Source: an uncultured Eubacterium sp. (GTDB lineage: Bacteria; Bacillota; Clostridia; Oscillospirales; Acutalibacteraceae). From it: a stretch of DNA of 45,967 bases. Positions 27,298 through 36,356 of the stretch are shown here, in pieces; within the stretch, counting starts at the first letter, position 1, and each line of letters opens with the position of its first letter. The DNA is taken from NCBI GenBank assembly GCA_905234995.1, contig CAJOJV010000007.1, forward strand, positions 1 to 45,967, given 5' to 3'. A model generated the notes under the pieces. That model was not told where the DNA came from, did not search any database, and saw nothing but the letters and a program-made list of their open reading frames with translations. Position numbers and translations under genes: made by a program.

Positions 27298-28503
27298 TTA
27301 ATCTCTGCCGTAGATATCGCGGGTGTAAACCTTATCGGCAACGTCCGCAAGCTCATCATTCATTCTGTTTGCAAGAATAACGGCGCTGCGCTTTTTGAAT
27401 TCATCAAGGTTATTGACAACCCTGTTGCCGAAAAACAACTCGCCGTCTGCAAGAGTGGGCTCATAAATAATAACCTCTGCGCCCTCGCCCTTAATATTCT
27501 TGATAACGCCCTGAATTGAGCTCTGGCGGAAATTATCCGAATTTGCTTTCATAGTCAGCCTGTAAACGCCGATAGTTGCGGCACTGCGCTGGCTGTGCCC
27601 TGCCAAATCAAGCACGCGGCGGGCAATGAAATCCTTGCGGGTCTGATTAGATTCAACAATTGCGCGGATAAGATTTTCGGGAATATCGGCATAATTTGCA
27701 AGCAGCTGCTTCGTGTCCTTCGGCAGGCAGTAGCCTCCGTAGCCGAAGGAGGGGTTATTATAATGCGTGCCGATTCTCGGGTCAAGCCCGATGCCCTCAA
27801 TAATCTGCGCGGTGTTCAGCCCGTGAATTTCCGCATAGGTATCAAGCTCGTTAAAATAGCTTACGCGCAGGGCAAGATAAGTGTTTGCAAAAAGCTTAAC
27901 CGCCTCTGCCTCAGTGGGGTTGATTATAAGAACGGGCACATCCTTTTTGATTGCGCCCTGAGCAAGCAACGCGGCAAATTCCTGCGCCTGCGCCTTTAGC
28001 TCATCATCCGCGCCTACGATAATTCGGCTTGGATAAAGGTTATCATAAAGCGCCCTGCCCTCTCTTAAAAATTCGGGGCTGAAAATTATTTTCAGGCTTG
28101 GGAATTTTTCCTGCATCGTTTTTGTGAAGCCGACGGGAACGGTTGATTTCACAACCGCAACGGCATTCGGATTATGCTTTTCAATAAGGGAAAGCACCGC
28201 CTCAACCGAGCTTGTGTTGAAATAATTCTTGGTTTCATCATAATCCGTCGGGGTTGAAATGATGACGAAATCCGCCTGAGAATAAGCCGCGGCAGCATCC
28301 GTGGTTGCGGTTAAATCAAGAACGTGATTTGCAAGATAATCGGAAATCTCCGCATCAACAATCGGAGATTTTTTATTATTAATCAGCTGAACCTTTTCCT
28401 CAACTATATCAACCGCAAAAACGCGGTTATTCTGAGAAAGGAGCACGGCGTTTGAAAGACCGACGTAGCCCGTGCCTGCAACGGCAATTGTGCATTTTTT
28501 CAT
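27298..28503 (-). CDS. ugd: UDP-glucose 6-dehydrogenase
   Basis: It oxidises UDP-glucose twice with NAD to give UDP-glucuronate for surface polysaccharide. The 401-residue length fits the short bacterial form. The NAD-binding GTGYVGLS is at residues 10-17, the catalytic motif [10 protein letters not shown] places the nucleophile at Cys259, and [10 protein letters not shown] lies between them. UDP-ManNAc dehydrogenases are close relatives, but the [13 protein letters not shown] context favours Ugd. It is translated ahead of luxS in one operon. No glycosyltransferases are adjacent. Confidence 0.92.
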   Translation of the reverse strand: MKKCTIAVAGTGYVGLSNAVLLSQNNRVFAVDIVEEKVQLINNKKSPIVDAEISDYLANHVLDLTATTDAAAAYSQADFVIISTPTDYDETKNYFNTSSVEAVLSLIEKHNPNAVAVVKSTVPVGFTKTMQEKFPSLKIIFSPEFLREGRALYDNLYPSRIIVGADDELKAQAQEFAALLAQGAIKKDVPVLIINPTEAEAVKLFANTYLALRVSYFNELDTYAEIHGLNTAQIIEGIGLDPRIGTHYNNPSFGYGGYCLPKDTKQLLANYADIPENLIRAIVESNQTRKDFIARRVLDLAGHSQRSAATIGVYRLTMKANSDNFRQSSIQGVIKNIKGEGAEVIIYEPTLADGELFFGNRVVNNLDEFKKRSAVILANRMNDELADVADKVYTRDIYGRD

Positions 28504-28518
28504 AAGTGAATACCTCTA

Positions 28519-28556
28519 AAATAAATCCGAACACATTTCTGCGTTCGGATTTATTA
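28519..28556 (-). terminator. Terminator of the hrcA-dnaJ operon
   Basis: On the minus strand AATAAATCCGAAC pairs with GTTCGGATTTATT and is followed by a short T-rich stretch. It lies between dnaJ and ugd. Confidence 0.65.
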
Positions 28557-28580
28557 TATATCATATTTGTTAAAAAAACA

Positions 28581-29732
28581 TTACTTTTTCTTGAATTTAT
28601 CAAAGAAGTTTTCCTTACCCGGGTTCTTCGGCGGAACGTAATTCTTATCAAACTGCATCAGAATTGCCCTCTGCTCATCGGTTAAATTCCTTGGAATATC
28701 AACGATAATGCGAACGAACTGATCGCCCCTGCCGACGGAATTGAGCCTCTGAATACCCTTGCCCTTGAGCTTGAATACCTCGTGGGACTGAGTGCCCGCG
28801 GGAAGAGTATATTTAACGTTGCCGTCAAGAGTCGGCACCTGAAGCTCTGCGCCGAGGGTTGCCTCAATGATTGAAACGTGCTTTTCAAACCATACATTAA
28901 AGCCGTCACGCTCAAAATATGCGTGGGGCTTAATGCTGATAACAACCTTTAAATCCCCTGCGGGGCCGCCGTTTAAGCCGCTGTTGCCGTAGCCGCGCAT
29001 ATTGATAACCTGACCGTCGTCAATACCTGCAGGGATATTGACCTCAAGCTTATTCCTGCGCCTAACCTTGCCCTTGCCGCCGCATTTCTGGCACGGGGTT
29101 TCCACGATTTTACCCCTGCCGCCGCAGGCTGTGCAGGTGCGCTGCGTGCTCATAACGCCGAAAGCGGTTCTGTTCTGAACGTTGACGAAGCCCCTGCCGC
29201 CGCATTCGGTGCAGGTTTTGGGCGAGGTGCCCTTTGCCGCGCCCGTGCCGCCGCATTCGGAGCAATCCTCAATTCGCGGAACCTCAACGTTCTTTTTGCA
29301 GCCCTTTGCCGCCTCCTCAAAGGTGAGGCTTACGCGAACCTGAACGTCGCTGCCCTTTTGCGGAGCATTCGGATTTCTTGAGCCGCCGAAGCCGCCGAAA
29401 CCGCCTCCGCCGAAAATAGAGGAGAAAATATCGCCGAGGTCAATATCGCCCTCAAAGCCGAAGCCGCCGGGGCCGTAGCCGCCCTGCCCTGCGCCGTAAT
29501 TAGGGTCAACGCCTGCAAAGCCGAACTGGTCGTAGCGGGCTTTTTTCTCAGGGTCCGAAAGCACCTCATAGGCCTCGTTGCATTCCTTGAACTTTTCCTC
29601 CGCAACCTTATCATCCGGATGCAAATCGGGGTGATACTGCTTTGCGGTTTTTCTGTATGCTTTTTTTATTTCATCATCCGAAGCACCCTTTGAAACGCCG
29701 AGCACCTCATAATAATCTCTTTTTTCGGGCAT
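28581..29732 (-). CDS. dnaJ: Chaperone DnaJ
   Basis: This is the Hsp40 partner that stimulates DnaK ATPase and delivers substrates. The 383-residue product has the full type I layout: a J domain with HPD (QYHPDLH near residue 33), a Gly/Phe-rich linker, four CxxCGGxG zinc-binding repeats ([32 protein letters not shown]), and the C-terminal substrate-binding domains. CGGAGG precedes the ATG. It is the last gene of the heat-shock operon and is separated from dnaK by a strong hairpin. Confidence 0.97.
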   Translation of the reverse strand: MPEKRDYYEVLGVSKGASDDEIKKAYRKTAKQYHPDLHPDDKVAEEKFKECNEAYEVLSDPEKKARYDQFGFAGVDPNYGAGQGGYGPGGFGFEGDIDLGDIFSSIFGGGGFGGFGGSRNPNAPQKGSDVQVRVSLTFEEAAKGCKKNVEVPRIEDCSECGGTGAAKGTSPKTCTECGGRGFVNVQNRTAFGVMSTQRTCTACGGRGKIVETPCQKCGGKGKVRRRNKLEVNIPAGIDDGQVINMRGYGNSGLNGGPAGDLKVVISIKPHAYFERDGFNVWFEKHVSIIEATLGAELQVPTLDGNVKYTLPAGTQSHEVFKLKGKGIQRLNSVGRGDQFVRIIVDIPRNLTDEQRAILMQFDKNYVPPKNPGKENFFDKFKKK

Positions 29733-29761
29733 ATATCTGCCTCCGTTATGTTCGAATAATT

Positions 29762-29801
29762 ATGATGAACGGGAGGGTGCGAAAACCCTCCCCTGCATCA
29801 T
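29762..29801 (-). other. Intra-operon hairpin between dnaK and dnaJ
   Basis: Arms GGGAGGGT and ACCCTCCC (29771-29778 / 29785-29792) are extended by outer ATGATG / CATCAT. There is no T-run on the minus strand after it. It may be an mRNA processing or stability element that lowers dnaJ relative to dnaK. Confidence 0.6.
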
Positions 29802-29817
29802 TATATTTTGGGGAAAA

Positions 29818-31641
29818 TTAGTTGTCCTCAACCTCGGTGTAATCAGCATCCGTGTAGCCTGCGCCGCCTGCCTGAGCATTCGGGTCTGCGCCTGCATCAC
29901 CCTGAGGTGCAGCTGCCTGATACATCTTCTGAGAAACCTCATAGAACTTATTCTGAAGGTCATCCTGAGCGGACTTGATAGCATCAAGATTATCGCCCTT
30001 TAACGCTTCCTTAAGAGCCTCTGTTTTGCCCTCAAGAGCTGCCTTATCATCAGCTGCAAACTTATCGCCGTTTTCGCTGAGAAGCTGCTCCGTCTGATAA
30101 ACGAGCTGCTCTGCATTATTCTTGAGGTCAACCGCCTCTCTCTTCTTCTTATCCTCTTCGGCAAACTGCTCTGCTTCCTTAACAGCCTTTTCAATATCTT
30201 CCTTGCTCATATTTGAGGAGGCTGTGATGCTGATGTTCTGCTCCTTGCCGGTGCCGAGGTCCTTAGCGGAAACGTGAACGATGCCGTTTGCATCAATATC
30301 AAAGGTAACCTCAATCTGCGGAACACCTCTGCGTGCGGGAAGAATACCGTCCAGATGGAACATACCGAGAGTTTTGTTGTCCTTTGCAAACTGTCTTTCA
30401 CCCTGGAGCACGTGAACCTCAACGGAGGTCTGATTATCTGCTGCAGTTGAGAAAATCTGAGACTTCTTAGTAGGAATAGTTGTGTTTCTCTCAATGATAA
30501 CGGTGTTTACGCCGCCCATCGTTTCGATACCGAGTGAAAGCGGAGTAACGTCAAGAAGAAGGAGACCCTTAACGTCGCCGCCGAGTACGCCGCCCTGAAG
30601 CGCAGCACCCATAGCAACGCATTCATCCGGGTTAATGCCCTTGAACGGCTCCTTACCGCTGAACTTCTGAATAGCTTCCTGAACTGCGGGGATACGGGTT
30701 GAACCGCCAACGAGGAGAATCTTATCAATCTCGTTCATTGAAAGTCCGCTGTCCTTCATTGCCTGGCGAACGGGGCCCATCGTTGCTTCAACGAGATCTG
30801 CTGTCATCTGATTGAACTGTGCTCTTGAAAGAGTGAGCTCAAGATGCTTCGGGCCTGTTGCATCTGCAGTGATGAACGGAAGTGAAATCTGAGCGGTGGT
30901 CATACCGGAAAGGTCAATCTTTGCCTTTTCTGCAGCTTCCTTAACGCGCTGCATTGCCATCTTATCGCCTGAAAGATCTATGCCGTTGCTCTTCTTGAAT
31001 TCGGATACAATCCAATCCATAACCTTCTTATCAAAATCATCGCCGCCGAGACGGTTGTTACCCGCGGTTGCAAGAACCTCCTGAACACCGTCGCCCATTT
31101 CGATAATGGAAACATCGAACGTGCCGCCGCCGAGGTCATAAACCATAACCTTCTGATCCTCTTCCTTATCAATACCGAAAGCAAGAGCAGCAGCAGTGGG
31201 CTCGTTGATAATTCTCTTAACCTCAAGGCCTGCGATTTTACCTGCATCCTTGGTTGCCTGTCGCTGAGCATCGGTGAAATATGCGGGAACGGTGATAACC
31301 GCCTCAGTTACAGTGTCGCCGAGATAGCTTTCTGCATCAGTCTTAAGCTTCTGCAGGATGATTGCGGAAATCTCCTGAGGAGTGTAAGCCTTGCCGTCAA
31401 TATCAACCTTATAATCAGAGCCCATATGGCGCTTGATTGAGCTGATTGTTCTTTCGGGATTTGTGATAGCCTGGCGCTTTGCAACGTTGCCGACCATTCT
31501 TTCGCCGTCCTTGCTGAATGCAACTACGGACGGGGTGGTTCTTGCACCCTCTGAGTTTGTGATTACTACGGGCTCGCCGCCCTCGATTACGCTTACGCAG
31601 CTGTTTGTTGTGCCTAAGTCAATACCAATAATTTTAGCCAT
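29818..31641 (-). CDS. dnaK: Chaperone DnaK (Hsp70)
   Basis: This ATP-dependent chaperone has 607 residues. The ATPase domain opens with [15 protein letters not shown] and contains the signature [13 protein letters not shown] and [15 protein letters not shown]. The substrate-binding domain follows, then a Gln/Gly/Ala-rich tail ending in the acidic TEVEDN. CGGAGG lies ahead of the ATG. It is third in the hrcA-grpE-dnaK-dnaJ operon and is expected to be controlled by HrcA binding at the CIRCE sites upstream of hrcA. Confidence 0.98.
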   Translation of the reverse strand: MAKIIGIDLGTTNSCVSVIEGGEPVVITNSEGARTTPSVVAFSKDGERMVGNVAKRQAITNPERTISSIKRHMGSDYKVDIDGKAYTPQEISAIILQKLKTDAESYLGDTVTEAVITVPAYFTDAQRQATKDAGKIAGLEVKRIINEPTAAALAFGIDKEEDQKVMVYDLGGGTFDVSIIEMGDGVQEVLATAGNNRLGGDDFDKKVMDWIVSEFKKSNGIDLSGDKMAMQRVKEAAEKAKIDLSGMTTAQISLPFITADATGPKHLELTLSRAQFNQMTADLVEATMGPVRQAMKDSGLSMNEIDKILLVGGSTRIPAVQEAIQKFSGKEPFKGINPDECVAMGAALQGGVLGGDVKGLLLLDVTPLSLGIETMGGVNTVIIERNTTIPTKKSQIFSTAADNQTSVEVHVLQGERQFAKDNKTLGMFHLDGILPARRGVPQIEVTFDIDANGIVHVSAKDLGTGKEQNISITASSNMSKEDIEKAVKEAEQFAEEDKKKREAVDLKNNAEQLVYQTEQLLSENGDKFAADDKAALEGKTEALKEALKGDNLDAIKSAQDDLQNKFYEVSQKMYQAAAPQGDAGADPNAQAGGAGYTDADYTEVEDN

Positions 31642-31674
31642 TGTATTTATCCTCCGTAATGAATTATTTTTAGA

Positions 31675-32238
31675 TTAATTTGCTGATTTGACCATTGCAG
31701 GTCTGATTATTTTATCGCCGATTTTATATCCCCTCTGGAATACGTCAACGATTTCGCCATCTTTAAAGCTGTCATCCTCAACGTGCATTACTGCGTTGTG
31801 AAGATTGGGGTCAAAGGTGTCGCCCTTATCGCCGAAAGCCTCAACCCCGAGCTTTGCGAAGGTGTTTATGAAGCCGTTATAGGTTATCTCCACTCCCTTT
31901 TTCAGCCCCTCAAAATCCTCCTGCTCGTTTGCCAGCGCTCTTTCGAGATTATCAATCGCGGGCAAAAGCTCCTTTAAGGTTTCAGCCTTTGCATAATTAA
32001 AGGTTTCCTGCTTTTCCTTTTCACTTCTCTTTCTGAAATTTGAATATTCGGCAGTCAGGCGAAGCAATTGCTCCTTAGTGTCTGCAAGCTCCTTTTCAAG
32101 CGGATTTTCCTCCTGCTCCTCCGAAGCCTCCTCTGCCGCAGCCGTTTCAGGCTGTTCCTCCTCCGCGGTTTCTTCAGCCGCCTTGGATTTTTTCGTTTCC
32201 TTTTCCTCCTGTGAGGATTTCGTTTCCTTCTTACTCAA
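31675..32238 (-). CDS. grpE: Nucleotide exchange factor GrpE
   Basis: GrpE releases ADP from DnaK. The product of 187 residues has a long acidic, low-complexity N-terminus with repeated Glu and Ala, a coiled-coil region and the conserved C-terminal beta domain (HNAVMHVEDDSFKDGEIVDVFQRGYKIGDKIIRPAMV). The start codon is TTG: the minus strand reads TTGAGTAAG, and a GGAGG site lies 8 bases before it. The TTGAGTAA also contains the hrcA stop, giving an 8-base overlap and coupled translation. Confidence 0.95.
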   Translation of the reverse strand: MSKKETKSSQEEKETKKSKAAEETAEEEQPETAAAEEASEEQEENPLEKELADTKEQLLRLTAEYSNFRKRSEKEKQETFNYAKAETLKELLPAIDNLERALANEQEDFEGLKKGVEITYNGFINTFAKLGVEAFGDKGDTFDPNLHNAVMHVEDDSFKDGEIVDVFQRGYKIGDKIIRPAMVKSAN

Positions 32239-33268
32239 TTACTGCGCCTCCTTTTTGGAGAAATTCTTTAACTATTTTCATTATATAATCAACTCGCGGA
32301 AGAACCGACGCATAGTCAATTCTCGTTGAGCCTATAATGCCTAGTATTGCGGTTTGGCTGTTGTTATAATTAAACCTTGCCATAGCCGTTGCGGTGTTTT
32401 TAAGCTCAGGATGATAATTCTCCTCGCCGATGAAGAGCTCCCTTTCCCTGCCGTGCCTTGCATATTGGGAAAGCAAATCGGAAATCTGCTCCTTTGCAGT
32501 GAGGAAAGTGAGCAGCTTATAAACTCCGCTGCCGAGCTCCGTGTGAGAAAGCAGATTCGTTTCGCCCTCAATGTGTAGCGAGCCGTCCGCCGCCTCAGAG
32601 CAGATGGAGCAAAGCGTTGTCAGCACGGGCAGCATATCAAAAAGCCTTGTGCCGAGCACGGGTGCCGTGCTCTGAATTAAGGCAAGATTGATATCCGTTA
32701 GCGGTGTGCCGACGAAATATTCAGCCGCAACGTAATAAAACAACGCCTTGAAATCATCATCAAGCGGGCACGCAAGCCTGCAGACGGAGGATTTGATTTT
32801 GCCTCCGACGGAGAGCATTACGAGCATCGCCCTGTTGCCGCCAGCTGGGATTATATCCACGCCCTGCACGCAATCAAGCTCATCCTTAACGATGTTATAA
32901 AACGAAGCGCAGCCACTGATTTGCGCAAGCAGAACCGAGGCGCTGCGAAGCAGCCTTTCAGGGTCGCTTGCATTCACGGAAAGCACGCTGACGATGTGCT
33001 CCTTTTCATAATCCGTGAGCGGCTTCGGGCGCATCAGATTATCAACATAGTATCTGAAGGACGCGTTGCTTGGCACTCTGCCGCCGCTCGTGTGCATCTG
33101 CTGCAGGAAGCCGAGCTCCGAAAGATAAGCCATTTCATTTCTGATGGTGGCGCTGGAAATCTGATATGGCAAAAGATTTGAAAGCGTTTTTGAGCCAATA
33201 GGCTCGCCGGTTTTGATATAGCTTTCAATAATCAGGCTTAATATCGCGGCACGCCTTTCGCCAATCAT
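32231..33268 (-). CDS. hrcA: Heat-inducible transcription repressor HrcA
   Basis: This 345-residue repressor binds CIRCE operators and needs GroEL for activity. The N-terminal winged helix is visible (RRAAILSLIIESYIKTGEPIGSKTL, then SSATIRNEMAYLSELGFLQQMHTSGGRVPS), followed by the GAF-like domain. As first gene of the operon it controls its own expression through the CIRCE site 26 bases upstream of the start. GGGGGTG precedes the ATG. Confidence 0.96.
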   Translation of the reverse strand: MIGERRAAILSLIIESYIKTGEPIGSKTLSNLLPYQISSATIRNEMAYLSELGFLQQMHTSGGRVPSNASFRYYVDNLMRPKPLTDYEKEHIVSVLSVNASDPERLLRSASVLLAQISGCASFYNIVKDELDCVQGVDIIPAGGNRAMLVMLSVGGKIKSSVCRLACPLDDDFKALFYYVAAEYFVGTPLTDINLALIQSTAPVLGTRLFDMLPVLTTLCSICSEAADGSLHIEGETNLLSHTELGSGVYKLLTFLTAKEQISDLLSQYARHGRERELFIGEENYHPELKNTATAMARFNYNNSQTAILGIIGSTRIDYASVLPRVDYIMKIVKEFLQKGGAVIE

Positions 33269-33293
33269 ATTTGCACCCCCTTCATTTTAGCAA

Positions 33294-33320
33294 TTAGCAC
33301 TCTCGCCTTTTGAGTGCTAA
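33294..33320. promoter_or_regulatory. CIRCE operator (perfect)
   Basis: TTAGCACTC (33294-33302), a 9-base spacer and GAGTGCTAA (33312-33320) match the HrcA operator consensus exactly. It lies between the hrcA start and the promoter's -10 box. Confidence 0.98.
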
Positions 33321-33332
33321 CCTTGCTTATAT

Positions 33333-33359
33333 ATTATATCCTTTACCCGCGTTTGTCAA
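33333..33359 (-). promoter_or_regulatory. Promoter of the hrcA operon
   Basis: On the minus strand TTGACA (33359-33354) and TATAAT (33338-33333) are separated by 15 bases; a TAATAT two bases on would give 17. It is flanked by CIRCE sites on both sides. Confidence 0.75.
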
Positions 33360-33386
33360 TAGTTTTTTATGAATTTTTTGTAAATT

Positions 33387-33413
33387 TCAGCACTGCCTCC
33401 CCAAGAGTGCTAA
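33387..33413. promoter_or_regulatory. Second, degenerate CIRCE-like operator
   Basis: TCAGCACTG (33387-33395), exactly 9 bases, then GAGTGCTAA (33405-33413). The right arm is perfect and the left arm matches consensus at 7 of 9 positions. It lies upstream of the -35 box. Confidence 0.75.
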
Positions 33414-33508
33414 CCTGCCCTTTCGGTATATATTATTATAATTAATTACATATTTATTCGTCCCGCTGAACTCCGAATTTATTTATTTTAAAAAACCGAA
33501 AAAAGATA

Positions 33509-33537
33509 TTGACATCTCAATAATTATTTGCTATTAT
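33509..33537 (+). promoter_or_regulatory. Promoter of the tRNA-Asn gene
   Basis: TTGACA (33509-33514), a 17-base spacer and TATTAT (33532-33537) lie 29 bases ahead of the mature tRNA 5' end. Confidence 0.75.
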
Positions 33538-33566
33538 AATTAGGCACTCAGAGATGAGGCAGATAT

Positions 33567-33642
33567 TCCTCTATAGCTCAGTCGGTAGAGCATGCGGCTG
33601 TTAACCGCAGGGTCGTTGGTTCGAGTCCAACTGGGGGAGCCA
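33567..33642 (+). tRNA. tRNA-Asn (anticodon GTT)
   Basis: The 76-base cloverleaf is complete. Acceptor strands TCCTCTA and TGGGGGA pair with three G-T pairs. The D-loop is AGCTCAGTCGGTAGAGC, the anticodon stem is TGCGG/CCGCA around CTGTTAA, the T-loop is GGTTCGAGTCC, and CCA is encoded. It is the last host-like feature before the putative ICE, and tRNA 3' ends are common integration sites. Confidence 0.97.
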
Positions 33643-33646
33643 CATA

Positions 33647-33682
33647 AACCTCTTGGCTTTAATGTCAAGAGGTTATTTTTTT
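33647..33682 (+). terminator. Terminator of tRNA-Asn
   Basis: AACCTCTTG and CAAGAGGTT arms with a 10-base loop are followed by ATTTTTTT. Confidence 0.88.
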
Positions 33683-33726
33683 AATTATTTTGGGATTGTA
33701 CTATTACCACTTTTTAAGATGTATGG

Positions 33727-33761
33727 GCGTATAATGATTATTTCATTATGCGCTCTTTTTT
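33727..33761 (+). terminator. Second terminator-like hairpin ahead of parA
   Basis: GCGTATAATGA and TCATTATGCGC arms (one G-T pair) with a 5-base loop are followed by TCTTTTTT. No gene lies between it and the tRNA terminator, so it may insulate the element or act as an attenuator for parA. Confidence 0.65.
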
Positions 33762-33791
33762 ATTTTATTCAAAAAAGGAGTGTAATATTGT

Positions 33792-34619
33792 ATGCCAAAA
33801 TGCAAAACGATTGCAATATGCAATCAGAAAGGCGGTGTCGGAAAGACGACCACCGCCGTTAATCTCGGTGTAGGTTTAGCAAGGCAAGGAAAAAAGGTAC
33901 TCCTTGTGGATGCTGATCCGCAGGGAGATTTAACAATCAGTCTTGGATGGCAGGACAACGACAGTTTGGAGATTACTCTTGCAGACAAAATCAATTCCGT
34001 CATTACCGACAAGGAGTTTGATAAGACAGCAGGTATTCTGCATCACGAAGAAGGCGTTGACCTTATACCATCAAACCTTGAATTATCAAGTCTTGAAATT
34101 CGACTTGTAAACGCTATGAGCAGAGAGGTTGCATTAAAGGAATATCTTAAAAGTATTAAAAACAATTATGATTATATCCTTATTGACTGTATGCCCTCGC
34201 TCAGTATGATTACGATTAATGCCCTTGCTGCTGCGGACAGCGTTATTATTCCTGTTCAGGCACATTATTTATCCGCAAAAGGTATGACGCAGCTTGTTCA
34301 GACAGTTTCAAAGGTAAAAAGACAGATAAACCGCAATTTGAAAATTGACGGTATCCTGTTGACGCTTGTTGACGAGCGAACTAATCTCGCTAAAAGCACA
34401 CGCAAAGCCGTTGTTGAGGGATACGGTAAATATATTAAAGTCTTTAAGACTTATATACCTATTGCTATAAAAGCGGCAGAAACAACGACAAAAGGCAAAA
34501 GCATATTTGCTTATGAGCCGAGCAGTAAAGTCGCAAAGGCTTATGAAAACTTAACAAAGGAGGTAATTGATAATGGCGAAAAGCAACTCAACCGACTTCA
34601 CTCTGAACGGGTTAGATGA
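33792..34619 (+). CDS. parA: ParA-family partition ATPase
   Basis: The product has 275 residues with the deviant Walker A box KGGVGKTTTAVN near the N-terminus, VDADPQGDLT, and a LIDCMPSLSMI Walker B region. It resembles Soj/ParA chromosomal and plasmid partition ATPases. In ICEs it aids stability of the excised circular form. An AGGAG site lies 11 bases before the ATG. It overlaps parB by 47 bases, so the two are coupled. It lacks an N-terminal DNA-binding extension, so it is of the short, type Ib or Soj-like kind. Confidence 0.93.
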   Translation: MPKCKTIAICNQKGGVGKTTTAVNLGVGLARQGKKVLLVDADPQGDLTISLGWQDNDSLEITLADKINSVITDKEFDKTAGILHHEEGVDLIPSNLELSSLEIRLVNAMSREVALKEYLKSIKNNYDYILIDCMPSLSMITINALAAADSVIIPVQAHYLSAKGMTQLVQTVSKVKRQINRNLKIDGILLTLVDERTNLAKSTRKAVVEGYGKYIKVFKTYIPIAIKAAETTTKGKSIFAYEPSSKVAKAYENLTKEVIDNGEKQLNRLHSERVR

Positions 34620-35520
34620 TTTGTTTTCAACGCAGGAAGAAAGAGATAACGGCAGTATTCCCGAAATCAGAGATATTGACATATCGCTGATTGATGATTT
34701 CCCCGACCATCCGTTTAAGGTCGCGGAGAATGAGGAGTTATATGAACTCGCTGACAGCATAAAGGAACAAGGAGTATTAATCCCTGCTATTGTTCGCCCG
34801 AAAGAAAACGGCAGATATGAAATGATTGCCGGACACAGAAGAAAGCGAGCAAGCGAGCTTGCTGAGATTGACACCTTGAGATGTATCGTTTCTGATTTAG
34901 ACGATGATGCTGCCACAATCATTATGGTAGATACAAACCTTCGTCAGCGACAGCAGATATTGCCGAGCGAAAAAGCAAAGGCGTACAAAATGAGAAATGA
35001 TGCTCTAAAACATCAAGGAAAACGCACCGATTTGACTTCGGCAACACCGTTGCACAAGTCCGAAAATAAAACAACAAGAGAAATTATGGCTGATGAAATC
35101 GGCGAGAGTTATGAGCAGATTCGCAAATATATCCGCCTCAATGAACTTGTCCCTGAATTGCTTGAATATGTTGATGAGGGTAAAATCGGACTTCGCCCCG
35201 CAGTTGAAATGTCTTATCTTGATGAGGACGCACAGCGCGATATTGTTGATATGATTGATGATAGCGAGTGCTTCCCGTCACACGCACAGACCATTCGTAT
35301 GCGAAAGGCATTTGAGCAAGGCGAATTAACACGCGATGATGTTATCGCAATTATGAACGAGGAAAAGCCAAATCAAGCTTCAAAGATAACAATCCGTAAA
35401 GATGATATAAGCAAATATATCCCAAAATCGGTAAAGCCCGAACAAACGCAGGAATTTATTTGCAAGGCGGTCAAACACTACGCCGCATATCTTGAACGAA
35501 AAAAAGAGCAAGTCAGATAG
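34573..35520 (+). CDS. parB: ParB-family partition protein
   Basis: The product has 315 residues. The ParB/Srx nuclease-like domain lies at about residues 30-125, with the CTP-binding box reading IAGHRRKRASELA. A helix-turn-helix region follows (TTREIMADEIGESYEQIRKYIRL). It loads at parS-like sites and works with ParA. The start at 34573 is set by AAGGAGG at 34557-34563, within parA; a TTG at 34567 lies too close to that site. Such ParB proteins are standard at one end of Clostridia ICEs. I did not identify a parS site. Confidence 0.92.
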   Translation: MAKSNSTDFTLNGLDDLFSTQEERDNGSIPEIRDIDISLIDDFPDHPFKVAENEELYELADSIKEQGVLIPAIVRPKENGRYEMIAGHRRKRASELAEIDTLRCIVSDLDDDAATIIMVDTNLRQRQQILPSEKAKAYKMRNDALKHQGKRTDLTSATPLHKSENKTTREIMADEIGESYEQIRKYIRLNELVPELLEYVDEGKIGLRPAVEMSYLDEDAQRDIVDMIDDSECFPSHAQTIRMRKAFEQGELTRDDVIAIMNEEKPNQASKITIRKDDISKYIPKSVKPEQTQEFICKAVKHYAAYLERKKEQVR

Positions 35521-35524
35521 CAGG

Positions 35525-35548
35525 AGGAGTATGTTTTTTCATACTCCC
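35525..35548 (+). terminator. Hairpin after parB
   Basis: GGAGTATG and CATACTCC arms surround a T-rich loop and are followed by CCTTTCTT. The T-run is weak. Confidence 0.55.
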
Positions 35549-35655
35549 CTTTCTTACAATCTAACCCCTGATTACTAACAATACTTACCGAAATAAGAAT
35601 TGATTAGTATTCAGCAACACTCTTAAAGAGATATAAAGGAGGCGATGCCTATGAT

Positions 35656-35685
35656 TTGACTAAAGAATCGCATCTTTGATATAAT
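35656..35685 (+). promoter_or_regulatory. Promoter for the Thr-rich lipoprotein gene
   Basis: TTGACT (35656-35661), an 18-base spacer and TATAAT (35680-35685) lie 39 bases ahead of the start. It shows that the surface cluster can be transcribed apart from parAB. Confidence 0.65.
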
Positions 35686-35724
35686 ATTACAGAATTGGTA
35701 ATATATGGTTGAGGAGGCGATGAT

Positions 35725-36273
35725 ATGAAGAAACTCGCAGTGTTGGCAGTATTGATCGCTGTATTGGCGTTTTCAGCCTGCAGTAATGCTTCAGTTATTA
35801 ACGAAGAGGATGTTTCTTTTTCGGTTAGTAATACAACCGTTGAAAGTATAAGTGATGCTGATGTAACGGAAAGTGCAGATAATACAACTACCGAACCGTC
35901 AACAACAGAAATTTCAACAACACAGGCAGAAACAACGACTAAAGCAGCAAAGCAAACCACCGCCAAACAAGAAACCACAACGCAAAAGCAAACTACCACA
36001 GCAAAGGAAACTACTACAAAAGCGGAAACGACTACCGCACCAAGCACCTGCACAAATAACGGCAACCACAGCCAAGCCTGCGGGAATATGGGAAAGTGGT
36101 TTAATTCAAAAAGCGAGGTTAAAGCCTATGCAGAAAAGGAAATGAAATATTGGGCTGACTTGGAGGAAAGCGGACAGATTACCCGCGAGGAATACTACCA
36201 AAAATGCCCGTCAGGTTACGAATGTTGGTCTTGCGCTTATTGCGGCAGGTGGACAGGAAATTTCAAATACTAA
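35725..36273 (+). CDS. Thr-rich lipoprotein with Cys-containing C-terminal domain
   Basis: The 182-residue product has an N-terminal signal with a lipobox-like FSAC (Cys19). A long Thr/Lys/Glu/Gln-rich linker at about residues 50-108 is the sort that forms an extended stalk across the cell wall. The small C-terminal domain has Cys-containing motifs (STC, QAC, KCPSGYECWSCAYCGRW); the CxxC pair suggests a metal site or disulfides. I recognise no named family for that domain. A terminator follows, so it is a single-gene unit next to the adhesin gene. Confidence 0.75.
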   Translation: MKKLAVLAVLIAVLAFSACSNASVINEEDVSFSVSNTTVESISDADVTESADNTTTEPSTTEISTTQAETTTKAAKQTTAKQETTTQKQTTTAKETTTKAETTTAPSTCTNNGNHSQACGNMGKWFNSKSEVKAYAEKEMKYWADLEESGQITREEYYQKCPSGYECWSCAYCGRWTGNFKY

Positions 36274-36294
36274 ATTTAATACTGAACTGAATTT

Positions 36295-36337
36295 GAGGGA
36301 AGATTAATCGCTATGAAAAATCTTCCCTCTTTTTTTG
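36295..36337 (+). terminator. Terminator between lipoprotein and adhesin genes
   Basis: GAGGGAAGATT and AATCTTCCCTC arms (36295-36305 / 36319-36329) are followed by eight T. The adhesin start is 20 bases further on, so the hairpin could also act as an attenuator for it. Confidence 0.9.
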
Positions 36338-36356
36338 TTTCAGGGAAAGGAGGCTT

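Noticed and set aside
33653-33862. Short open frame between tRNA-Asn and parA
   Set aside because: It runs through two terminator hairpins and into parA in another frame, with no ribosome site.
35652-35660. Two-codon leader ORF (ATG ATT TGA) as a ribosome-stalling leader peptide
   Set aside because: It overlaps the -35 box of the lipoprotein promoter, so it probably lies outside that transcript. Kept only as a curiosity in the findings.
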